DNA of 64,000 nucleotides from Rathayibacter sp. SD072 (GTDB taxonomy: Bacteria > Actinomycetota > Actinomycetes > Actinomycetales > Microbacteriaceae). Positions 55,886 through 63,605 of the stretch are shown here, one piece after another. Location of the stretch: positions 61,844 through 125,843 of the forward strand of contig NZ_JADILJ010000005.1 in NCBI RefSeq assembly GCF_017355185.1, in the 5' to 3' direction. The translations under genes were made by a program, and so were the position numbers. The notes beneath the pieces are model-generated. The model was not told the origin of the DNA, did no database searches, and saw only the letters and a list, made by a program, of their open reading frames with translations. The stretch's first letter is position 1; every line of letters starts with the position of its first letter.

Positions 55886-56098
55886 ACTCCCCCTCTGTCG
55901 GGATGCCTGAGAGGTTCACGTCGCTCGGAGCGGCGCTTTCACCGTGGGCTGCCTCGTCGGAGTGATCGCACCGCGCAGGCGGCTCGTCGCTCCGCGACGC
56001 ATTTCCAGAGTGGCCAGTTCGACGCGGTACAAGACCTGAGAGATTGGCGGGGAGGCTTGCTCCTTCGGTGCCGACGGAGTCGGCTCTCCCGCGTCGCG
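55886..56098 (-). ncRNA. Tandem glycine riboswitch
   Basis: On the minus strand, aptamer 1 (about 56098-56021) has GGGAGAG, CCGAAGGAGCAA and CTCTCAGG. Aptamer 2 (about 56012-55886) has CTCTGGAAA, ACGGTGAAAGC, CTCTCAGGC and the terminal GACAGAGG. This is the two-aptamer layout of gcvT riboswitches. It lies directly upstream of gcvT, which is the standard target. Confidence 0.9.
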
Positions 56099-56127
56099 TA
56101 TGCGGCCCGGTATTCGGTTGTCCGCTC

Positions 56128-56133
56128 ACCCTA
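56128..56133 (-). promoter_or_regulatory. -10 box of the gcv operon
   Basis: TAGGGT on the minus strand, about 30 nt before the first riboswitch element. Confidence 0.45.
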
Positions 56134-56255
56134 GCGGGGTGCTGCTTGCGCTGTCCCCTCCCCCCGAGATGCCACTCCGGTTCGGCTCCCTCGGCGTGTC
56201 CCGTCCCGGAGTGGAATCTCCCGGAGACCGACCTGGGGTTTGGTGTTCGGGTCGG

Positions 56256-56314
56256 AGTGACACTAAGCTCGGCGCAGCACTTACAGTCAGTGTGACTCTT
56301 AGTAGGGATCCGCC
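56256..56314 (+). promoter_or_regulatory. nrtR promoter with candidate operator
   Basis: -35 CTTACA (56280-56285), 17-bp spacer, -10 TAGGGA (56303-56308), 6 nt, ATG 56315 (leaderless). Two palindromes lie here: AGTGACACT (56256-56264) and AGTCAGTGTGACT (56285-56297), the latter filling the -35/-10 spacer. They share the AGTG/TGACT half-site. Confidence 0.6.
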
Positions 56315-56998
56315 ATGGATGCAGCCGTACCGCAGCTCGCGGTCTCGACCGTCATCTTCGCGCTGCGCCCGCATCCCGAGACCGGGGCGAGCACCGTCTG
56401 GATCCCGGTCGTCCGCCGGATCCGGGAGCCGTTCGAGGGCCTGTGGGCCCTGCCGGGCGGGCCGCTGCGCCCGGACGAGGACCTCGCCGAGGCCGCCCGT
56501 CGGACGCTCCGCGAGACCACCGGACTCGCTCCGCGCTACCTCGAGCAGCTCTACGCCGTGGGCGGGCCCGACCGCTCCCCCGGCGAGCGCCGAGTCGTCT
56601 CGATCGTCTACTGGGCGCTCGTGCGCACCTCGGAGGCCGACGAGGCGATCGTGGGCGAGAACGTCACCTGGCTGTGCACCGACCTGCCGCTCGAGCTGGC
56701 CTTCGATCACGGGCTGATCGTCGACTACGCCCTGTGGCGCCTGCGCAACAAGATGGAGTACTCCCGCATCGCGCAGGCCTTCCTCGGCGGGACCTTCACC
56801 CTCGCCCAGCTGCGCGAGGTGCACGAGGCCGTCCTGCAGAAGCCCCTCGATCCGGCGAACTTCCGCCGCTCGATCGAGGCGTCCAAGACCGTGGTACCCA
56901 CCGAGCAGCGCCTGGCGGGCACCCGCCACCGCCCTCCGCGGCTGTACCGCTACGACGAGTCCGTGGCACTCGTCGACAACGGGCCGTTGCCGGTCTGA
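56315..56998 (+). CDS. nrtR: NrtR-type NUDIX transcriptional regulator of NAD synthesis
   Basis: A 227-aa protein with an N-terminal NUDIX-like domain (residues ~8-140; GLWALPGGPLRPDEDLAEAA) and a C-terminal winged-helix domain with FLGGTFTLAQLREVHEAVL and the FRRSIEAS tail, the NrtR architecture. NrtR proteins repress NAD genes and respond to NAD-cycle metabolites such as ADP-ribose. The NUDIX box GxxxxxEx7REUxEExGU is degenerate, as in most NrtR members, so hydrolysis is unlikely. Position upstream of nadA-nadB-nadC-nifS-like fits perfectly. Confidence 0.9.
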   Translation: MDAAVPQLAVSTVIFALRPHPETGASTVWIPVVRRIREPFEGLWALPGGPLRPDEDLAEAARRTLRETTGLAPRYLEQLYAVGGPDRSPGERRVVSIVYWALVRTSEADEAIVGENVTWLCTDLPLELAFDHGLIVDYALWRLRNKMEYSRIAQAFLGGTFTLAQLREVHEAVLQKPLDPANFRRSIEASKTVVPTEQRLAGTRHRPPRLYRYDESVALVDNGPLPV

Positions 56999-57042
56999 GC
57001 ACCGGCACCGCCCGTCCGTCCGCACCATCCGAGGAGAGACAC

Positions 57043-58341
57043 GTGACATCCGTCGACAGCACCATCCAGCTCATCGAGCGCGGAGCCCCGGGCGAGACCT
57101 GCGCCCCCGAGCTCGCCGACGCGCCCTGGTCGTTCGACCTCGGGTTCCCCGCCTACGGCCCCGGCGCCTCCCAGGCCGATCCGATCCCCGCCGAGGCTCC
57201 CGTCCAGGGCCGCCTGCCCGACGCGTACACCGCGGCGAGCGCCGACGAGCTGCACCACCGCATCCTCGCTGCGAAGCAGACGCTCGGCGAGCGGGTCGTC
57301 GTGCTGGGGCACTTCTACCAGCGCGACGAGGTCGTGCAGTACGCCGACTTCGTGGGCGACTCCTTCCAACTCGCGAAGGCGGTCTCGAGCCGTCCCGACG
57401 CTGAGGCGATCGTCTTCTGCGGCGTGCACTTCATGGCCGAGACCGCCGACATCCTGTCGCGGCCCGACCAGGCAGTGATCCTGCCGAACCTCGCTGCGGG
57501 CTGCTCGATGGCCGACATGGCCGACATCGACTCCGTCGAGGACGCGTGGGCCGAGCTCACCGAGCTCTACGGCACCGAGCCGGACGCCGATGGGCGCGTC
57601 CCGCTGATCCCGGTCACGTACATGAACTCCTCCGCCGCGCTCAAGGCGTTCTGCGGGCGCAACGGCGGAGTGGTCTGCACGTCCTCCAATGCGGCGACCG
57701 TGCTCGAGGACGCGTTCGCGCGCGGGCAGAGGGTGCTCTTCTTCCCCGACCAGCACCTCGGTCGCAACACGGCGAAGGCGATGGGGGTGCCGCTCGAACG
57801 CATGCCCATGTGGAACCCGCGGAAGGCGCAGGGCGGCTCGGACGTGCAGACCCTCCTGGACGCGCAGGTGATCCTCTGGCACGGCTTCTGCTCGGTGCAC
57901 AAGCGCTTCACCGTCGGGCAGATCGAGAAGGCGCGCGCCGAGCACCCCGGTGTCCGTGTGATCGTGCACCCCGAGTGCCCGATGGCGGTCGTCGACGCCG
58001 CCGACGAGTACGGATCCACGGACTACATCGTGAAGGCGATCCAGGCGGCCCCCGCGGGAACGACCTTCGCGATCGGCACCGAGATCAACCTCGTGCAGCG
58101 CCTCGCCGCGCAGTACCCGCAGCACACGATCTTCTGCCTCGACGACGTCGTCTGCCCGTGCTCGACCATGTACCGCATCCACCCCGGCTACCTCGCCTGG
58201 GTGCTCGAGGGGCTGGTCGAGGGCACCGTCCACAACCGCATCTCGGTCGACGACTCGGTCCAGGCCGAGGCCAAGGTCGCCCTCGAGCGGATGCTCGCGG
58301 CCGTCCCGCCCACCGGCCCGACGGCTCCGACGGCGGCCTGA
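57043..58341 (+). CDS. nadA: Quinolinate synthase
   Basis: A 432-aa 4Fe-4S enzyme condensing iminoaspartate with dihydroxyacetone phosphate. Cluster cysteines are in AAGCSMADMA, GFCSVHKRF or the nearby HPECPMAVV, and VVCPCSTMY. The core has VVVLGHFYQRDEVVQYADFVGDSF. It is ~80-100 aa longer than the 340-350-aa enzyme of enteric bacteria, with extra residues at the N-terminus (1-70) and a small insert near 165-180. GTG 57043 has GAGGAGAG ~6-8 nt upstream. Next gene nadB starts 1 nt after its stop. Confidence 0.95.
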   Translation: MTSVDSTIQLIERGAPGETCAPELADAPWSFDLGFPAYGPGASQADPIPAEAPVQGRLPDAYTAASADELHHRILAAKQTLGERVVVLGHFYQRDEVVQYADFVGDSFQLAKAVSSRPDAEAIVFCGVHFMAETADILSRPDQAVILPNLAAGCSMADMADIDSVEDAWAELTELYGTEPDADGRVPLIPVTYMNSSAALKAFCGRNGGVVCTSSNAATVLEDAFARGQRVLFFPDQHLGRNTAKAMGVPLERMPMWNPRKAQGGSDVQTLLDAQVILWHGFCSVHKRFTVGQIEKARAEHPGVRVIVHPECPMAVVDAADEYGSTDYIVKAIQAAPAGTTFAIGTEINLVQRLAAQYPQHTIFCLDDVVCPCSTMYRIHPGYLAWVLEGLVEGTVHNRISVDDSVQAEAKVALERMLAAVPPTGPTAPTAA

Positions 58342-58342
58342 C

Positions 58343-59833
58343 GTGTCGCGCGTCGTCGTCGTGGGCAGCGGCATCGCCGGGCTCGTGACCGCCCTGCTCG
58401 CCTCCCGCCGCCACGAGGTGGTCCTGGTCACCAAGGGCGCGATCGAGGAGTCGAGCACGCGCTGGGCGCAGGGCGGGATCGCCGCGGTCACAGCCGCGGA
58501 CGACTCCGTCGCCCTGCACGTCGAGGACACCCTGACCGCCGGTGCCGGGCTCTGCTCGCGCTCGGCCGTCGAGGTGCTCTGCTCCGAGGGCCCCGCCGCC
58601 GTGGCCGCGCTGCTGGCATGGGGGGTCGCGTTCGACCGCGACGGCGGCGACCTCGCGCGCGGACTCGAGGCGGCGCACTCGCGCTCGCGCATCCTCCACG
58701 CCGGCGGTGACGCGACCGGCGCCGCGATCGAGGGGGCGCTCGTGTCCGCGGTGCGCGCCGCCTCCGTCATGGTGATGGAGCGGACCGCGCTCGTGGATCT
58801 GGTGCGCAGGGGTGCCGCGATCGTGGGGGCCGACGTGCTGCGGGGCGGCTCCGTCGAGCGGATCGACGCCGACGCCGTCGTCCTCGCGACCGGCGGCGCG
58901 GGCCGGCTGTTCAGCCACACCACGAACCCCGAGGTCGCCACCGGCGACGGGCTCGCCGCCGCTCTGCGCGCGGGAGCCGAAGCCGCGGACCTGGAGTTCT
59001 ACCAGTTCCACCCGACCGCCCTCGCGCTGCCCGGCGGCTTCCTCGTCTCGGAGGCCGTCCGCGGCGAGGGAGCGGTGCTGCGCGACGCCGCGGGCGAGCG
59101 CTTCATGACCGCCGTGCACCCCGACGCCGAGCTCGCTCCCCGCGACGTCGTCGCCCGGGCGATCGCCGAGCGGATGCGGCAGCAGGGCGGACTGCCCGTG
59201 CACCTCGACGCCCGGCACCTCGACCCCGCGGTGCTCGCGAAGCGGTTCCCGAGCATCTCGGCCGCCTGCCGGGCGAACGGCCTCTCGCTCGCCGAGGACC
59301 TCGTGCCCGTGACGCCTGCCGCGCACTACTGGATGGGCGGCATCGCGACCGATCTCGACGGGCGCACGAGCATCCCGGGGCTCTTCGCCGTCGGCGAGGT
59401 CGCCTGCACCGGCGTCCACGGCGCGAACCGGCTGGCCTCGAACAGCCTGCTCGAGGGCGTGGTGTTCGCCCGGCGGGTGGCCCGGGCCCTGGACGCGCCC
59501 GCCCCGGCGACTGCTCCCGCGACGGAACCCCGCCCCGTCACTCCGCTCTCCCTCGACCGCTCGGCGCTGCAGGCGGCCCTGTGGGCGGGCGCCGGGGTGT
59601 CGCGCGACGCGGCGGGGCTCCTGGCGGCTCGCTCCGCGCTCGTCGGAGTCGCCGCCCCCCTCTCGCTCCGCACCCTCGAGGACGCGAACCTCGTCGAGTG
59701 CGGCCTGACCCTGATCGACGCGGCCCTCGCGCGCTCGGAGTCCCGCGGCGCCCACCACCGCACCGACCACCCCGGAACCGAGGCGACCGCTTACCGCGTC
59801 GCCGGAAGAAGAAAGGTCGCCGTCCCGTGCTGA
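58343..59833 (+). CDS. nadB: L-aspartate oxidase
   Basis: A 496-aa flavoenzyme making iminoaspartate. The FAD dinucleotide motif is VVVVGSGIAGLVTALLA; active-site segments are STRWAQGGIAAV, LEFYQFHPTAL and HGANRLASNSLLEG with PAAHYWMGGIATD. The C-terminal helical domain is shorter than in E. coli NadB but present. It overlaps nadC by 7 nt. NadA and NadB together make quinolinate from aspartate. Confidence 0.95.
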   Translation: MSRVVVVGSGIAGLVTALLASRRHEVVLVTKGAIEESSTRWAQGGIAAVTAADDSVALHVEDTLTAGAGLCSRSAVEVLCSEGPAAVAALLAWGVAFDRDGGDLARGLEAAHSRSRILHAGGDATGAAIEGALVSAVRAASVMVMERTALVDLVRRGAAIVGADVLRGGSVERIDADAVVLATGGAGRLFSHTTNPEVATGDGLAAALRAGAEAADLEFYQFHPTALALPGGFLVSEAVRGEGAVLRDAAGERFMTAVHPDAELAPRDVVARAIAERMRQQGGLPVHLDARHLDPAVLAKRFPSISAACRANGLSLAEDLVPVTPAAHYWMGGIATDLDGRTSIPGLFAVGEVACTGVHGANRLASNSLLEGVVFARRVARALDAPAPATAPATEPRPVTPLSLDRSALQAALWAGAGVSRDAAGLLAARSALVGVAAPLSLRTLEDANLVECGLTLIDAALARSESRGAHHRTDHPGTEATAYRVAGRRKVAVPC

Positions 59834-60690
59834 CCCGTCAGAGCATCGAACGCCTCGTCACCCTCGCGCTGGAGGAGGACGCCCCCTGGGGCGACATCAC
59901 GACCGAGACGCTGATCCCGGCCGACGCCACCGCCTCGGCGCGCCTGGTCGCGCGCGAGCCCGGCGTCTTCAGCGGCGGGGCCGTCCTCGTCGGCACGATG
60001 CTGCAGGCCGACTCCCGCATCCGGACGAGCGTCCTCGTCGAGGACGGGGCCTCGTTCACCGCCGGCGCCCTGCTCGCCGAGATCTCGGGCCCCGCCGCGG
60101 GCGTGCTGCGCGGCGAGCGCGTCGCACTGAACCTGGTGCAGCGGATGAGCGGCATCGCCACCCTGACCGCCCACTACGTGAAGGCGGTCGAGGGCACGCG
60201 GGCGCGGATCGTCGACACCCGCAAGACCACCCCCGGGCTCCGTGCCCTCGAGCGGCACGCGGTGCGCAGCGGCGGCGGACGCAACCACCGGTTCTCCCTG
60301 TCGGACGCGATCCTCGCGAAGGACAACCACCTCGCGATCCTCGCCCAGCGCGGGATCGACCTCACCGCCGCGCTCCGGGCCGCCCGCGCGGCCGTGCCGC
60401 ACACCACGCACATCGAGGTCGAGGTCGACCGCTTCGACCAGATCGAGCCGGCGCTGGCGGGCGGGGCCGACACGATCATGCTCGACAACTTCACTCCGGA
60501 GCAGCTCGCCCAGGGTGTCGCGCTGATCGGCGGCCGCGCGGTCGTCGAGGCCAGCGGCGGCGTGAACCTCGAGACGGTGCGCGCGATCGCCGAGTCCGGC
60601 GTCGACGTGATCTCGGTCGGTGCGCTGACCCACAGCGTCCGCTCGCTCGACCTGGGGCTCGACATCGAGGTCGAGGCGCCGCGTCCGTGA
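59827..60690 (+). CDS. nadC: Nicotinate-nucleotide diphosphorylase (carboxylating)
   Basis: A 287-aa type II phosphoribosyltransferase converting quinolinate and PRPP to NaMN. The motif VDTRKTTPGLRALERHAVRS holds the catalytic Arg/Lys residues, and GGRNHRFSLSDAILAKDNH follows. GTG 59827 overlaps nadB by 7 nt; its TGA overlaps the GTG of the next gene. Confidence 0.96.
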   Translation: MLTRQSIERLVTLALEEDAPWGDITTETLIPADATASARLVAREPGVFSGGAVLVGTMLQADSRIRTSVLVEDGASFTAGALLAEISGPAAGVLRGERVALNLVQRMSGIATLTAHYVKAVEGTRARIVDTRKTTPGLRALERHAVRSGGGRNHRFSLSDAILAKDNHLAILAQRGIDLTAALRAARAAVPHTTHIEVEVDRFDQIEPALAGGADTIMLDNFTPEQLAQGVALIGGRAVVEASGGVNLETVRAIAESGVDVISVGALTHSVRSLDLGLDIEVEAPRP

Positions 60691-61799
60691 TCTACCTCGA
60701 CCACGCCGCCACGTCGCCGGTGCGCCGCGAGGTGCTCGAGGCGATGTGGCCGTTCCTGACCGGCGAGTTCGGCAACCCGTCCAGCAGCCACGCGCTGGGC
60801 GACGCCGCGGCGCGCGCGCTCGAGCAGGCGCGCGGCCGCGTCGCCCGGTTCCTCGGCGGGCGCGCCTCCGAGACGCTCTTCACCTCGGGCGGCACGGAGT
60901 CGATCAACACCGCGGTGAAGGGCATCGCCCTCGGCGATCCGCGCGGGCGGAGGATCGTGATCTCGGCGATCGAGCACGAGGCCACGGTGGAGTCGGCCGG
61001 ATTCCTGCGCCGTCTGCACGGGTTCGAGGTCGCCGTCGCCCCTGTCGACTCCGACGGACGCCTCGATCTCGAGGCGCTCGCAGAGCTGCTGACGCCGGAG
61101 ACGGCACTGGTGTCGGTCATGGCGGCCAGCAACGAGATCGGGACCGTGCAGGACGTGCCGGCGGTCGCCGCGCTCTGCCGCGAGCGGCGCATCCCGCTCC
61201 ACGTCGACGCGGTGCAGGCGGCGGGCTGGGTCGACCTGCCCGCGATGGGAGCCGACGCGGTGTCGATCTCGGGGCACAAGCTCGGCGCCCCGAAGGGCGT
61301 CGGCGCGCTGATGCTGCGCAGCCGCCTCGCCTTCGAGCCGCTGGTGCACGGCGGGGGGCAGGAGCGCTCGCGGCGCTCCGGGACCGAGAACGTGGCGTCC
61401 GCCGTCGCGCTCGGCACGGCGGTGACGCTGCTCGATCCGCTCAGGTCCGAGCGCGTCGCCGCGGTGCGCGACGCGTTCGCCGGGCGCGTCGCCTCGCTCG
61501 TGCCGCGGGCGGTGCCGACGGGGTCGGTGCAGCACCGGCTGCCGTCCATCGCGTCCTACGTGGTGCCCGGTCGCAGCGGCGAGTCGATCCTGCTGGCGCT
61601 GGAGGAGCGCGGGGTGGTCGTGTCGAGCGGCTCGGCCTGCGCGGCGGGCCGGGACGAGCCGTCCGAGGTGCTGCTGGCGCTGGGGATCGAGCCCGCTGTC
61701 GCCCAGACGGCCGTGCGGTTCAGCTTCGGAGCGGAGTCGTCCGCCGAGGACGCCGAGCGGGCCGCATCGGCGTTCGCCGAGGTCGTCGAGCGGACCTGA
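60687..61799 (+). CDS. Cysteine desulfurase in the NAD operon (NifS-like)
   Basis: A 370-aa fold-I PLP enzyme. The PLP lysine is in SISGHKLGAPKGVG and the active-site cysteine in SSGSACAAGRDEPS, the short-loop type I (NifS/IscS) arrangement. Start motif is YLDHAATSPVRREVLEAM. GTG 60687 overlaps the nadC stop (GTGA), so it is an integral part of the operon. The likely job is to supply sulfur for the 4Fe-4S cluster of NadA; that assignment is from context, not sequence. Confidence 0.9.
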   Translation: MIYLDHAATSPVRREVLEAMWPFLTGEFGNPSSSHALGDAAARALEQARGRVARFLGGRASETLFTSGGTESINTAVKGIALGDPRGRRIVISAIEHEATVESAGFLRRLHGFEVAVAPVDSDGRLDLEALAELLTPETALVSVMAASNEIGTVQDVPAVAALCRERRIPLHVDAVQAAGWVDLPAMGADAVSISGHKLGAPKGVGALMLRSRLAFEPLVHGGGQERSRRSGTENVASAVALGTAVTLLDPLRSERVAAVRDAFAGRVASLVPRAVPTGSVQHRLPSIASYVVPGRSGESILLALEERGVVVSSGSACAAGRDEPSEVLLALGIEPAVAQTAVRFSFGAESSAEDAERAASAFAEVVERT

Positions 61800-61807
61800 T
61801 CGCACGG

Positions 61808-61830
61808 ATCCGCGACGGATGTCGCAGGAT
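61808..61830 (+). terminator. Hairpin after the NAD operon
   Basis: ATCCGCGAC and GTCGC-a-GGAT form a 9-bp stem with a one-base bulge and a GGAT loop, 9 nt past the last stop codon. No U tract. Confidence 0.45.
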
Positions 61831-61969
61831 CGGGAATGTCGGGGGCACCTGGGAGAGTTCTGACACCTCGAACCTCCGCATCCGGTTCCGACGGCGCCGC
61901 CGCGATGCGCACCCGCTCCTGAGCCCTTCAGGAGCCTTCACGACACGACGCACGACCGGAGAACCGCCT

Positions 61970-63460
61970 GTGACCGAGCGCACCCTTCCCGAGACGCGGG
62001 AGTCCGCCGCACCCCGAGACCGCACGCCGGCGCCGTCGGCCGTGCTCGAGCCGCGCAGCCGCCTCGTCATCAGCCTGCTGCTGGTGTCGGCGTTCGTCGT
62101 GATCCTCAACGAGACGATCATGAGCGTGGCCCTGCCCGACCTCATGGCCGACTTCGGCGTCGAGGCGCACGTCGGCCAGTGGCTGTCGACGGCGTTCATG
62201 CTGACGATGGCCGTCGTGATCCCGATCACCGGCTACCTGATCCAGCGCCTGCACACACGCACCCTCTTCGCGGCCGCCATGTCGCTCTTCAGCCTCGGCA
62301 CGCTCAGCGCCGCGCTCGCACCCACCTTCGAGGTGCTGCTCGCCGCCCGCGTCGTGCAGGCGAGCGGCACGGCGATCATGATGCCGCTGCTCATGACCAC
62401 CGTGATGACGCTCGTCCCGCCGTCGATCCGCGGACGGATGATGGGCAACATCTCGATCGTCATCTCCGTCGCCCCCGCGGTCGGCCCGACCATCTCCGGC
62501 GTCATCCTCAACTTCCTCAGCTGGCGCTGGATGTTCTGGATCGTCCTCCCCATCGCCGTCGGCGCGCTGCTCCTGGGCCTCCGCAAGGTCGAGAACGTGA
62601 CGGAGCCGAGGAAGATCCCGGTCGACGGTCTCTCGATCGTGCTCTCGGTGCTCGGATTCGGCGGACTCGTCTACGGTCTCAGCTCGCTCGGCGAGGGCGG
62701 CGAGGCGGTCGTCGCTCCGTGGGTGCCGTTCGTCGTCGCGGCGATCGGCCTCGCGGGCTTCATCGCGCGCCAGCTCTCCCTGCAGAAGACCGATCGCGCG
62801 CTGCTCGATCTCCGCACCTTCACCTCCGGCGGCTTCACGATCGCGATCGTGATGATGGCCGTCAGCATGTCGGCGCTCTTCGGCACTCTGATCCTCCTGC
62901 CGCTCTACACGCAGAACGTCCTGGGCCTGACCCCGCTCGAGACCGGGCTGCTGCTGCTCCCGGGCGGCCTGCTGATGGGACTGCTCGCGCCGTTCGTCGG
63001 CCGCGGCTACGACCGCTTCGGCCCGCGCGTGCTGCTGGTGCCCGGCTCCGTGATCGTCGCCGCCGCGCTGTGGGGCTTCACCGCCCTCGACGAGAACTCG
63101 TCGTCCTGGTTCATCCTGACGCTGCACATCGTCCTCAGCCTCGGACTCGCCTTCGTCTTCACTCCGCTGTTCACAGCGGGACTGGGCTCCGTGAAGCCCC
63201 GGTTCTACTCGCACGGCAGCGCCATCATCGGCACCGTGCAGCAGCTCGGAGGCGCGGCCGGCACGGCGCTGTTCGTCACGGTGCTCTCGATCCAGTCGGC
63301 CGCGCTCGCCCGCGAGGGCGCCGACCAGGTCGCCGCGTCGGCGGGCGGCATCCACGCGGCCTTCGTCTGCGGTGCGTCCATCGCCACCCTCGCGATCGTC
63401 GCGGCGTTCTTCGTCCGTCGTCCGACGGAGTCCGACGCGCCGCTGCCCGTCGGTCACTGA
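61970..63460 (+). CDS. DHA2-family MFS multidrug transporter
   Basis: A 496-aa transporter with ~14 helices, typical for drug:H+ antiporter family 2. Motif C-like ISVAPAVGPTISGVIL and the motif-A-type loop after helix 2 (RLHTRTLFAAAM) are seen; the N-terminus has VVILNETIMSVALPDLM. Substrate unknown. GTG 61970 has GGAGA 8 nt upstream. It lies between the NAD operon and the NRPS-like gene; it may export that gene's product, which is only inference from adjacency. Confidence 0.9.
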   Translation: MTERTLPETRESAAPRDRTPAPSAVLEPRSRLVISLLLVSAFVVILNETIMSVALPDLMADFGVEAHVGQWLSTAFMLTMAVVIPITGYLIQRLHTRTLFAAAMSLFSLGTLSAALAPTFEVLLAARVVQASGTAIMMPLLMTTVMTLVPPSIRGRMMGNISIVISVAPAVGPTISGVILNFLSWRWMFWIVLPIAVGALLLGLRKVENVTEPRKIPVDGLSIVLSVLGFGGLVYGLSSLGEGGEAVVAPWVPFVVAAIGLAGFIARQLSLQKTDRALLDLRTFTSGGFTIAIVMMAVSMSALFGTLILLPLYTQNVLGLTPLETGLLLLPGGLLMGLLAPFVGRGYDRFGPRVLLVPGSVIVAAALWGFTALDENSSSWFILTLHIVLSLGLAFVFTPLFTAGLGSVKPRFYSHGSAIIGTVQQLGGAAGTALFVTVLSIQSAALAREGADQVAASAGGIHAAFVCGASIATLAIVAAFFVRRPTESDAPLPVGH

Positions 63461-63475
63461 TCCGCCTCCCCCGCC

Positions 63476-63517
63476 GTGCCCGGCGGCCGCCCGCACGCCG
63501 GGTCGGCTGCCGGGCAC
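63476..63517 (+). terminator. Terminator of the MFS gene
   Basis: A 14-bp stem with one mismatch (GTGCCCGGCGGCCG / CGGCTGCCGGGCAC) and a 14-nt loop begins 16 nt past the stop. Confidence 0.6.
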
Positions 63518-63605
63518 GATGTGTTCACCCGCCGGACACCCGGTGGTCCTACCGTGACGCCCCGGCCGTGGCGATCACTTCGCTCGGCCGGAACGGAGAC
63601 CGGAC

